Shown here: positions 53,960 to 64,000 of the stretch, in pieces
Layout: each line of letters opens with the position of its first letter
Position numbering within the stretch: the first letter of the stretch is position 1
NCBI GenBank assembly: GCA_958450365.1
Contig: CAUEEP010000741.1
Coordinates: 248,001 to 312,000, forward strand
Length of the DNA: 64,000 bases
Source of the DNA: Mesorhabditis belari
Lineage: Eukaryota > Nematoda > Chromadorea > Rhabditida > Rhabditidae
Direction: 5' to 3'
The notes under the pieces: model-generated
What the model saw: only the letters and a program-made list of their open reading frames with translations
Told to the model about the DNA's origin: nothing
The model's database searches: none
Translations under genes and position numbers: made by a program

Positions 53960-54440
53960 AAAATTTGTCCCGAATGTCCAGATTGTCCAAAGTACTCAGT
54001 TTGTCCAGGTTATTAGCTTGTCCAGCTTGTCCAGATTGTCCAGGTGCCGGGTGTCCAGATTGTCCAGATTGTCCAGATTGTCTAGATTGTCCAGGTGTTG
54101 AGATTGCTTTGAGGTTGTTAGCTTGTCCAGCTTGTCCAACTTGTCCAGATTGTCCAGGTTGTCCAGATTTCTCAGATTGTCCAACTCGACAGATTGTCCA
54201 GATTGCCCAGACTGTCCAGATTGTCCAGGCCCAGATTCATCCAAGCTTGTTCAAGGTTGTCCAGCTTGTCCAGATTCTCCAGATTGTCCAGATGGTCCAG
54301 GTTGTCTAAGATTGTCTAGATTGTCCAGCTTGTCCAGGTTGTCCAGATTGTCCAGCTTGTCCAGCTTGTCCAGATTGCCCAGACTGTCCAGATTGTCCAG
54401 GCTGCCCAGGTTGCCAGGTTGTCCAGATTGCCCAGATTAA
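53960..54440. repeat. 9-bp TTGTCCAGA minisatellite
   Basis: Dozens of copies of TTGTCCAGA with CAGCTTGTCCAGGTTGTC variants. Cys/Pro/Asp and Leu/Ser/Arg open frames over it are repeat translations. Confidence 0.97.
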
Positions 54441-54444
54441 TGAA

Positions 54445-56140
54445 TCCCATTTACGCAAACAATTCCCATTCCCAATCATCAGTTCATCTTTATCCATCAG
54501 GCATCAATCATTTCCTTTACTTTTTTTAAATTCTAAATCCCTCCAGTTTAGGCTGTCCCCCGCAAATTCACTGAATTATTCGCGGTAATCTGTTTGTTTT
54601 TTTTGGCAAAAAGAATTCAGCCATTTTGACCCACGAAAAGGCTGAGAAAAATGATCTACCATAAGATTCCATTTTCTAAAGAAAAAAGAAAGCAGATAGA
54701 CAGCGATTTTTGATTTAATTCAAAATTGGATTGTGGATAATGAGCTGAAATCGTGGGGGAGGCTGGGGGGAATTTGAAGAAACGATCCGAAATGGATGCA
54801 TTGACACCGATGAAACGCTCATCAACCAGTGGGTTGGATCCTTTCCAGTGCAAGGGAAACATTATCAACCCGCACATAGCTACGCGTAGATGGGATGAAT
54901 TGAAATCAACAAGACATTTTCTGAAAAGTTCTTTTTGAAGACTTTCGGGTTCGATTAGACGCCGTAAATTTCAAACGCTTTTCTCGTAAACTAGAACTTT
55001 TTCTTAGCAAAACCCAAAAACATCAACGTGTTCGATAGATGTTTGCATTAAATTTTGGTGCCCAAATCTCTGTACAATCACTTCTGACCATTCTCTTGTG
55101 AGTGTTACAGCGAATGAAGTGAATTTGGAGTACTAGAAGGGATGGCTTTCATTTTTGATGTTCTAGTGTTTTGGTGTTTTGATGTTCCTAGTAGGTTTTT
55201 GTGTTCTCAACCTGTAAACAAACTCTTTCCAGTGCACTCAAGGATTCAATTATCATAAACCCTAAACCTATCACTAAACCAATCCAGTCATTAAACCCAT
55301 GAAGTCTCCTAACCAATCAAGTCACCTGAAGCAGCCAGGAAGTCTACTAAACCAATGAAGTCTACTAACCCAATGAAGTCTACTAAAAAACCATTATTGT
55401 TTCTATTTTTAAGCTCTTTGATGGTGTGTCTCTGTGCTGTGTATCTGTGCCGATGTAAAACCCTAAAACCTTTCCCCAAATATGTAGCTTTATTTAATCT
55501 CCTCAGAATGTCTGTGTTTTCTTTCTGCTTTTTTTCAAATCTCTGACATTCCAGGGGATTTGTTGTAATTAATAACGAAGCCGAATTGTAGCTTCAACAT
55601 CTCAAATGTTCTTTGCTTTAAATTGTTGAAATATGGCACTTTTCCCCAGATTTTATCTTCATCAGATTATCCCTAAAATGTTGTTCGAAAGTAAGCTCAA
55701 GGAGAGTTTTTCAAGAACTTTTCAAAACCATAATCCAGCGTGCCTGTACTTAGGTTACTTAGAAAAAAGTAGATTGAAAGAAATAAGAAAAGAAATAATT
55801 CTGAAAGAGATTTGATGATGTGGGATGTAAATCTCGTGAGGATTTCTGCTAAAAACTATGATTGAGATTTCAGGTGCCAAGTCTTCTTATTTCTTGCTGA
55901 TTCTGATTCGATATCAATCCTAGATTTGATACCAATCCTGGGTGATACCAATTCTAAAATTCATTTTTAATTTCAGATTCGATACCACAATTTGCCCACA
56001 AATACTCAATTTATGACTGCTTACCATAAAGCCTCCCCGCGCGACAAAAGATGGCCATAAAAGTTCAAGCTACGGTTAGAAGTTCAAGAAGTTCCGAGTC
56101 TGGCTTGCTTCTCTTTCCTGCAAAGTCTGATCATCAGTAA
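54445..56140. other. No gene recognised
   Basis: Includes a MITE-like end near 55200 (GTGTTCTCAACC..CTCTTTCCAGTGCAC) and short AACCCATGAAGTCTACTAA repeats at 55285-55390. No exon pairs. Confidence 0.4.
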
Positions 56141-56144
56141 ACGT

Positions 56145-56605
56145 AGTTCCCAGTAAACGTTAGTCAGTGAACGGTCAGTATCGTTGATCCGTAGTCGAAT
56201 TAAACATACGTTGGTGTTATACGTTGATCAGTAAACGTCGGTCGGTTTGGGCAGTCGGTAAGTCGGTCCGTTTACGTTGATCCGTAGAGATGGAATTAGA
56301 GTATGCGTTGATCCGTATGCGTTGATCCGTAAACATCAGTCAGTAACGTTAGTCAGTAAACGTCGGTCGGTATACGTTGATCAGTAAAAGTCGGTCAGTA
56401 TACGTTGATCAGTATACGTTGATCAGTAAACATCAGTCAGTAAACGTTAGTCAGTAAACGTCGGTCAGTAAACGTTGATCAGTAAACGTCGGTCAGTAAA
56501 CTTTCGTCTGTATACGTTGATCAGTAAACGTCGGTCAGTAAACGTTAGTCAGCAACCGTTGATCAGTAAACGTCGGTCAGTAAACATCAATCACTAAACG
56601 AGGTT
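56145..56605. repeat. CAGTAAACGTCGGT-type minisatellite
   Basis: ~14-bp units TCAGTAAACGTCGG / TCAGTAAACGTTGA alternating, giving a 28-bp higher-order period in places. Confidence 0.93.
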
Positions 56606-56609
56606 CAAC

Positions 56610-57580
56610 TGTATAAAAGTGTCTACTGCATGTAAAAATCCATGTATTCAACATGAATTTGGTACAAGAATCAAAACATTGACAACCCTATTGCAAAATA
56701 AATTTAATAAATTTTCCCTATTACCTGAATGTGGTAAAAAAGGTGATTGTATAAGGAAAATCTTTAGTCGAGCCAGCCAGCTCTGGATCTTTACAATAGA
56801 GCAGCGAGAACGTACCACGCTTACTACTTTACTACTTCGTGCAAGCCCAGAGACAAGACTCTCTGAACGAGTCGGTCATCACCAACAACAAATCGGCTCG
56901 TTAACAAAAGCTAGCAAAAGCAGCTGGCATAAAAGCTAACAAAAGCCTAGAGCTCATTTGATAATTCAGTTTTGGATTGGCTCTATTTTTTGACTGATAT
57001 TACGTGCAACACAATTTCTAAATCAAGAAAAAGTTTCCACTTTTCCCGTTTCGTTTTCCCCTTTCCGATGATTTCAATTCCGCCCTCGGAACTGAAAGGA
57101 AATTATCAACGAAATCTGGCATCATTTTTTCGGCATCGTCCGTTAAAATTACATTTTGAATTCATGAAATGTTAAATACCACTAAATTATGTGATACATT
57201 CTAGAAAAGAAGTCCATATGTGTAGGAGTGCCGGCCTGTAGGTGGAACTTGGAAGAAAGTTCGAGTTGAAAATTGGAGGGGAAAGAAAAAAAAAAAGAAT
57301 AAACGGGAGAGTTCAAAGGGAGTTCAAAGAGGAAGAAGTTCTTGAATGAAGAAAAGAAGAAGAACTTCCCCTCCAGCACCCTTTCCTGCCCCATTAATTC
57401 CAATCTTTTTGGGGTTGGGGGAAATTTTGTTCTGAAAACATTGTCGATGAGGTGAAGGGATCGTTTAACTCGTTTAACGGCTCGTTTATTGTTTAACTTT
57501 ACGACAAGCACAGCACATTTTTAATCAATTTTATCCAAAGCTAAAACCCAATTTCATCTATAGAAAGCCAAAACAATTGA
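56610..57580. other. No gene recognised
   Basis: A 106-codon plus-strand frame at 56619-56939 has no recognisable motif. A GA-rich tract lies at 57240-57370. Confidence 0.35.
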
Positions 57581-57654
57581 AAAGAAAGTAGAAGGGCCGA
57601 CTCCAAAGAGAATCCTTGGAGTTTCGACATGTCGTTGAAACTGTCTATATCTCG

Positions 57655-57960
57655 ACTTCAAGAGATCGAATCGACTTGCGGTTGCTTTTAAGAATCCTCA
57701 TCAAAATTGACTAGAGAAAAGTGCAATTTCTGTTTTTGTCCCTCCCTCGTAAGAACATTTGGGAACGGCGTCAAAGTTGACCTACTTGCCTGCAGAAGTC
57801 GATAAGCCCCGACAGTTTATAACTCGAGAGTACGAGCATTAGGATCGATGTTACGTTTGCCTTTATTAGAATTTTCATCAAATTTGACTAGAAAAAGGAG
57901 TGCAATTTATTTTGTATACTCATCTGTAAGAACGTAGAGAAAAACGGCTTCAAAGAGTGG
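57655..57960. repeat. Diverged ~180-bp tandem duplication
   Basis: Words CATCAAAATTGACTAGAGAA / CATCAAATTTGACTAGAAAA, GTGCAATTT and GTAAGAAC(A/G)T recur about 178 bp apart, followed by GGCGTCAAAG / GGCTTCAAAG. Confidence 0.7.
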
Positions 57961-58154
57961 CGCTAAAGTGCCTCATGAGGTTTTTACCGCCCCTTTGACC
58001 AAGGCGGCGCACGAACTAACCGACTGCCATTCAGCCACCGCACCCCTTTATAAATTCGCTGGGAAAGTCTGCCTATCGCCTGCCAGAGTCTGCCATAACT
58101 TAGTCTGCTTATAAACGCAGGTGATTTTGGATCCCTTTTTAAGCTTTGCTTGTT

Positions 58155-58240
58155 TATAACTTTTGACAGAGTGCTCCACATAGCAAGAGCGGAAAGCAGC
58201 TTCGGAATCGACGTTGAAATTCTGCGTCGACTGATCTATG
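58155..58240 (+). repeat. Third copy of the 49-kb dispersed repeat
   Basis: ATAACTTTTGACAGAGTGCT and AATTCTGCGTCGACTGATC match 49566-49660. Confidence 0.7.
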
Positions 58241-58299
58241 AAGAAGCTTATTTCATTTGGCCACCACAACCAGTTGAAATTCCATGAATAATAATATAG

Positions 58300-59365
58300 A
58301 TGATCGTTAAGTTTAAACCATATTCGCTTTGGGGAAGATCTTTTTGTTGTTTTGAATTAAAATCGAACAGAACACATAACAGTTTCACATACGCAAAATG
58401 TGAATTTGAGGTTGATTGCTAATTGGCGAGGCTTTGCAAAGTATAAAAACTGCCACTTTTACGTAAATCCTGCTTTGTAAACTCTATTTAGGAAAAATTA
58501 TGCCTATCGTCTGCCAGGCACTGCTAGACCAAACTTGTCCAAGTGTAATGACAATGGGCTGATTAACATCGCTTTTTTGAAACGCCGGTTGTTCTACCGT
58601 AAATCCTCTATTGTTCGGTGCTCATTTTTCGGACTCTCTAAATAACCCTCTTCCTGCACCTTTGGTCGAAGGGATTGCGAATTTTAAGTGCTGTTAGCTT
58701 CTAACATCCTGTTAGAAGATCGAGAGGATTTGATTTAAGTGCTATGATTTAGTGCTATGATTGCGCAAAAGCGCCTCAAAATCAAAATAACTTTCAAATC
58801 AAAATAACCTCCAAATCCAAATAATCCAAATAAAGGAAATTGCTTGTTTGTTGAAAAAATGATTTTTTTTTCTTAAATCACTCTAACACGATTTCTTTTG
58901 GTCTGAAACATACAAAAAACATATTTAAAGAAAAAGTTATGTAAATGGTTCTACCCCGGATGTCCGACCCTCGAAAATCCCTGTGGTGGGGACCAAATGT
59001 TCAGTGTCCAAATGTCCAAATGTCAAATTTTTTAAAGGTCCAGTTCACGATTTTGCTGCCATGAGTTTTAAAATTACTGTATTATATATTATTATGATTT
59101 CGGACCCATATGCATCATTTTAAGCACTTTCCGAAGAAAATTTTCTTGGAAAAAGTTGGAAATGACTGTCAAAATTAGCATTGGGAGGTGCCGCTCTAAT
59201 AGAGGTTTTAAAATTATTGGCTGCTTTATTTTGCTGCCCTAATGTTGCTCCTTTATTTGCTGCTTTTATTTGCTGCCCTTTTTGTTGCCTATAAAATTAG
59301 TAGTCTTGTTTTGCCTGATTTCTGGCATTTTTCTGGCTTCAGTCAGTTGCCTGGAGGTTTCAGGG
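58300..59365. other. No gene recognised
   Basis: AT-rich sequence with short TGCTGC(C/T)TTTATT repeats at 59220-59290. Confidence 0.4.
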
Positions 59366-59369
59366 CCAA

Positions 59370-59640
59370 CCCTGGGCACTGAGACAGCCTTGAGACTTAT
59401 TTGGAATACTTGAGCCAGCCTTAAGACTTATTCCAGAATACTTAGACAGCCTTGAGAGCTTATTCGGAATACTGAGACAATAGAGACTTATTTGGAATAC
59501 TTAGACCTTGAGACTTATTCGGAATAACTTAGACAAGCCTTGAGTTATTTGGAATAACGAGCAGCCTTGAGACTTATTCGGAATACTTAGACAGCCTTGG
59601 AGCTTATTTGGAATACTTAGACGGCCTTGAGACTCAAGCC
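59370..59640. repeat. ~30-bp minisatellite
   Basis: Imperfect copies of CCTTGAGACTTATTTGGAAT plus ACTTAGACAG. Confidence 0.92.
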
Positions 59641-60229
59641 TTTTGCGCACTTTCCATGGCAGCGAGGAGGAAAAAACTAAATCAAATCCCTCCGATCTTC
59701 TAACAAGATTATAAGGTGAAAAGTGCTGACAAAGAAATTGCTGAGCTTGGTATTTCCATAAAAACTATCCCAAAAGCTTCAAAATCTGTTGGTTGTAATT
59801 GTATCTAGAAATGTAAAGCAAATTTCAAACGAGATGATTCGATAATTAGGCAATTTGCTGATCGTTTTTTTGCAAGAAAGTTTTGAAGGAAGGAAATCGA
59901 TGCCAATTGGTGAATTTCCCGTTGTTTTTTGCGTGATGTTGGGTGGAGAGTTCGCTTTGATTCACCATCGAGAGATGAGTTCAATTTGATCGAGAAAAAA
60001 TCGGAAAAACTGAAAAAATTGTAGAGAAGTTGTTCCCTACAATTTTTTCAACCACAGGCTTTGAGGGTTTTGCACAAAAATTTGATGAAAGGTCATTCGA
60101 ATTGGATTTTGTAAAAACAAAAAAAATGTTTTACGAATTTACTGTGAGCAACCTTCAAAGCACTATCGAAACAAAGCAGTTTCTAAATCAAAAAAAACAA
60201 GAGAAAGTTGTCCTAAATAGAAATAGTCT

Positions 60230-60490
60230 CCTTTAAAGCTCCCTCAAAGCTCCTTTAAAGCTCCTTTAAAGCTCCCTCAAAGCTCCCTCAAAGCTCCTTT
60301 AAAGCTCCATCAAAGCTCCCTCAAAGCTCCTTTAAAGCTCCATCAAAGCTCTTTTAAAGCTCCCTCAAAGCTCCTTTAAAGCTCATTTCAAGCTACTTTA
60401 AAGCTCTTTTAAAGCTCCTTTATAGTTCCTATTTAGTTCCTAGTGATCCTATTTAGTTCCTAGTGATCCTATTTAGTGATCCTATTCCTA
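60230..60490. repeat. AAAGCTCCTTT and TCCTATTTAGT repeats
   Basis: A block of CTCCTTTAAAG/CTCCCTCAAAG followed by a block of TTCCTAGTGATCCTATTTAG. Confidence 0.93.
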
Positions 60491-60639
60491 TTTAGTTCCT
60501 AGTTTCATAGTGAAATCATTTGAAGTTAAAAAAACAGATTTTGATTTTAGAAATTATTAAAGAAAATAAATTCAAATCTCTTTTAAAAATTACAAATCGA
60601 TTGTTGCTTAAGGATTGCTTAAGATTGGTCTTAATCTAT

Positions 60640-60840
60640 TTTTAATCTATTCTTTTAATCTATTAATCTATTAATCTTAATCTTAATCTATTAATCTTAA
60701 TCTTAATCTATTAATCTTAATCTTAATCTATTAATCTTATTCTTAATCTATTAATCTTAATCTTAATCTATTAATCTTATTCTTAATCCATTAATCTTAT
60801 TCTTAATCCATTAATCTTATTCTTAATCTATTATATGCCA
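60640..60840. repeat. TTAATCTTAATCTA repeats
   Basis: Short-period TATTAATCTTAATCTTAATC array. Confidence 0.95.
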
Positions 60841-60884
60841 GTTTGAAGCATTTCTGTTGCTCAAAACATTCAAAAAAAGACTCG

Positions 60885-60955
60885 AGCATTGCAGCGGGGT
60901 TGAACCAAGAACCCCTCTTCAAGAACCCCACTGCCGACTGCACGATCACCATCTA
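60885..60955 (-). pseudogene. tRNA-like sequence, minus strand
   Basis: On the minus strand, GGTTCAACCCC is B-box-like, preceded by GTGCAGTCGGCAGTGGGG. Incomplete cloverleaf. Confidence 0.35.
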
Positions 60956-60964
60956 AAGATGGAA

Positions 60965-61045
60965 GAATTGATTTTATACTTTAAAGTTTGATATTATAAT
61001 TTTAAGGTTGATATTATACTTTAAAGTTTGATATTATACTTGATA
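60965..61045. repeat. 20-bp AT-rich repeat
   Basis: Three to four copies of GATATTATACTTTAAAGTTT. Confidence 0.85.
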
Positions 61046-61119
61046 AACAATATTCAGAATCGACAATCATGTCACAGTTCACCCAGATAATCGACCCAAT
61101 CGACTATTCGACCGATGAG

Positions 61120-61205
61120 CGATCAAGCGACTTCACCATTTGAACGAGGCACTGGAAGCAGACCCTTAGACCTTAGACCACTCGGCCACGCGCACGCTCA
61201 CTTGC
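61120..61205 (-). pseudogene. tRNA-Leu/Ser-like sequence, minus strand
   Basis: On the minus strand, GTGGCCGAGTGGTCTAAGG is a canonical Leu/Ser A-box region, with TCTAAGG duplicated directly after it. CGTTCAAATGG is a weak B box. A degraded tRNA-derived copy. Confidence 0.55.
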
Positions 61206-61784
61206 CACGTTCGAGAAACAGCGCTTTTACAAAAAAAATCACCCGTCTAACCCACAAAAGTAATTAGATTTTTGGAAACTAGATAAAATTTTGCATATAA
61301 TAGTCAAATTTTCAGACGGCTTGGTTCAGCGCTTTTTTTCTAAAACAGCGGAACAGCGGAACATGAAACAACAACACACACACACACACACCGGCTTATA
61401 GTATATCCTTCATGTAAGTAGGATTTGAAACTCGACAGCTATTTCATTTTCAGCAAGGCCTAAAAGTTTGTAGAAAAAGGGATAAATTTAGTGAAAAAAT
61501 AATCTGAAAAATTTGGGCATAGTGACATTGAGAAGACGCTGAGAAGCTTGCCAATCCTTCCCCTTTCGGACAAAAAGCCGGGGTATCTATCGGGCACGTG
61601 TGCCAGATTGCAATCGATTACGCGCGCGCACAATGAACATTTTGCCAGTCACTTTACACAGTGATTTTTTGCTTTGTAGATATTGCAAAAAGATATTGAG
61701 CTGTAATTTTGTACCCGAGCAAGTTCTTTTTCTGTGGCTCTTAATATAAGCCTTCATTTAAAGCCAAATTACCCTAAAAATCGT

Positions 61785-61998
61785 CATTCAATCAATCCTA
61801 GGCCCCATATCCCATCAATCAATCCTAGGCCCCATATCCCATCAATCAATCCTGGGCCCCATATCCTTTCAATCAATCCTGGACCCCATATCCCTTCAAT
61901 CAATCCTGGGTCCCATATCCCTTCAATCAATCCTGGACCCCATATCCTTTCAATCAATCCTGGACCCCATATCCCTTCAATCAAGCCTGGACCCAATC
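61785..61998. repeat. 27-bp minisatellite
   Basis: About seven copies of ATATCCCTTCAATCAATCCT plus GGACCCC. Open on both strands; a repeat translation. Confidence 0.96.
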
Positions 61999-62039
61999 AA
62001 TCCCCATCGATTTCTAATTTCATTATTAAGCGATAACTT

Positions 62040-63200
62040 TTCAATATGTTAGAAGAGGTGTGTTTACAACTTTACAACTAGAGCACAAGGTACCTGAAGA
62101 TCATTCCCTTCTTAAACATTCCTCATAAAAAGAAGATATTCATCTGTGAACGCAGCCAGAAGTTGAATATCTGAAATTCATGCTCCAATCAACTGTTACC
62201 GTACTCTTTTTGTACTCGATTCTATTCTATTATCGTTTTTCTTCTCATTTCCATAATTATCCCTTTTCTCTCATCCAGCGTTCAGACTACAGTATCCCCA
62301 AATTGCTTAAAGGTCAAAAAGGCAAAAAAAAAAGAGGAAAAGTTCGAAATTTCCCCCCTTTTTTTTTCTCTTTTTTCTCGAAAAGGTTTTCCGCTAATTA
62401 TCGCCATTTACCGATCTCCCAAAATCCCAAAATTTGTCTGCTAAAAAGACGAATAACCAAAAAGAAATTCGATGATATTTTCACAGTTCACAAAAATGCT
62501 TTTTTTTTTTCACTGACTTTCTAATTTAGTCTCAAATTCCTCTCTCAAATTTCCCCCCGGCGTTGATTTCCTGGAATTCTCGACTTTTCTCGGTTCTTTT
62601 CCCGAAAAACCTAAAGTTTTATCGAAAAAAGTAGGAACTAATAGCAAAAGAAAACTTCAAATTTCTTAGAATTAATCAAAGAATTTAAAAAAATGAAAAA
62701 AAATGAAAGAAAAATGTTTTAAACACGTGCACAGGGTTGAATTTTTCAAAATTTCTTTTATCTCTTGGGAAATCCACCCACTAGGTGGGGGTGCAAAGGA
62801 TAGAGATTTCAAAGAAAAGAAATAAACGAGAAATTTCCCCTGATTCCATATGTTTGAGGTTTTCAATTAAGAAAAAAAACGAGAAAATTGTTTGAACTTG
62901 AACCCAGGCTGCGAATTAGGGAAAAGAAACGTGATGACAAAAAGATTATCGTCTATTAGTGGTTTAGAACAGAAATGAAATGAATTCGAGTTAAAACCGG
63001 GGCCAGAAGAAATCAAAAAGAATTGTTGCTCAAGTTGTTGCTGAAGTTCAAGGCTTTCAAAGCTGGCTTCCAGAATGAATCTTGAAAACCATTTGCATCA
63101 ACTTGGGATAAAGGTTCGACATGGAAAATGGGTTCCACATGAGAGCAAGAGACAGCAAGAAATCAGAAGATCGGATCGGTGAGCTACTGAGCTGTCTCTT
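62040..63200. other. No gene recognised
   Basis: T-rich and A-rich stretches with a 114-codon basic/Phe-rich frame (62180-62524) that lacks support. Confidence 0.4.
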
Positions 63201-63204
63201 GCGT

Positions 63205-63385
63205 TTTCTAGGCATTCCTATCCTAGGCATTCCTATTCTAGGCATTCCTATTCTAGGCATTCCTATCCTAGGCATTCCTATCCTAGGCATTCCTATTCTA
63301 GGCATTCCTATTCTAGGGCATTCCTATCCTAGGCATTCCTATCCTAGGCATTCCTATTCTGGGCATTCCTATTCTTTGTTCCCCA
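63205..63385. repeat. 15-bp minisatellite
   Basis: About twelve copies of GGCATTCCTATCCTA with C/T alternation; one unit has an extra G. Confidence 0.97.
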
Positions 63386-63689
63386 AAATTTGGATCATTT
63401 TTGCCTTAAATTTGCTGTGTTTTTCTATAAATTTCTAAGCTTGACTGAAACTCGCATCGCTCATCGTCCCGAAGTTTCAAATCATAGTAAATCAAAAATC
63501 AGAATGAAGCCCGTACACATAGGCCCTGTTCGCTCAACCGCATTTTAGAAGTCAATACCATGTGACACGACACTTCAATTGAGATTTGTAAAGGCTTGGA
63601 CTACTGTCTGTAAGAGTTCATCTTCGTTTCAGTGTTGGTTGTCTGTTGGCATTTATAATAATACACCACGAATATCTCCACCACTCTCC

Positions 63690-63825
63690 TCCATCTACCA
63701 TCTCCTCTGTTTGATCTCTACCGTATCCTTTGTCACAGTCTCTCTACCTCATCCTCTGTCCCAGTCTCTACCGTATCCTCTGTCTGATTTCTCGACCTCA
63801 TCCTCTGTCCGATCTCGTTCTTAAC
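63690..63825. repeat. CCTCTGTC.. TCTCTACCGTAT repeats
   Basis: Imperfect ~25-bp repeats of CATCCTCTGTCCCAGTCTCT. Confidence 0.8.
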
Positions 63826-64000
63826 CCGGAAGTCATTCTCGCTTCCAGAACCAAAATGCGTCGTCAATTTGAACGAAACGTAAAAAGCACATCAAGAAAC
63901 CGATGGAATCGTGGAAAATTGCTGGAATGTAATTAGAGAGATTTGTACGTGAGTACAAAAAGTATGATCAACTTCCACGAATGAAAAGAAAAAAGAGAGA

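Noticed and set aside
53965..54440. Cys/Pro/Asp-rich plus-strand frames resembling a cysteine-repeat protein
   Set aside because: Translation of the TTGTCCAGA array; the spacing of Cys is just the 9-bp period.

Overview
Organism and overall character. The window is AT-rich eukaryotic nuclear DNA, most probably from a nematode. Coding sequence is split into short exons bounded by TTTCAG-type acceptors (also TTTAG and TTCCAG) and GTAAG/GTGAG-type donors. Introns and intergenic space hold mariner, Mutator-like, LINE and foldback/MITE debris. The nematode assignment is inference from splice-site style and transposon content; nothing in the window names the species. Minisatellites are very dense, and most long open frames are translations of tandem repeats rather than genes.

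Region 1, about 3.8-12.7 kb (minus strand): a TMCC (transmembrane and coiled-coil domain) family gene of at least 12 exons, recognised from its conserved coiled-coil blocks, the FGSADNI motif and a C-terminal membrane segment. Two phase breaks remain in its middle, so at least one small exon is missing from the model. An orphan coding-like exon at 18.28-18.46 kb may be a further upstream exon or the tail of another gene.

Region 2, about 20.1-33.5 kb (minus strand): a complete 16-exon gene for a GPR107/GPR108-like GOST-family seven-transmembrane protein. Every exon joins in phase and the total is 555 residues, very close to the length of vertebrate GPR107. Its introns hold a mariner element with intact ends, a 5'-truncated LINE, a long foldback element and a family of short MITEs. 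A broken inverted copy of part of its exon 9 lies just downstream of the gene.

Region 3, about 34-38 kb: a foldback element with an 8-bp target duplication, a decayed Mutator-like (MULE) transposase and a decayed D34D mariner.

Region 4, about 38.2-41.1 kb: a cysteine-containing minus-strand gene of unknown function (four exons recognised) and, beginning just beyond it, a small plus-strand gene of unknown function (two firm exons). tRNA-like repeats sit between exons of the first.

Region 5, about 41-64 kb: mostly minisatellites, foldback copies, tRNA-like fragments and unassigned sequence. I could not support a protein gene there. Flanking region 0-3.8 kb is likewise repeats, including a foldback element that carries a 15-bp minisatellite.

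The two recognised genes encode membrane proteins of the secretory system (TMCC at the ER, GPR107-like in Golgi/trans-Golgi traffic) and lie on the same strand about 7.5 kb apart. That alone does not show co-regulation.
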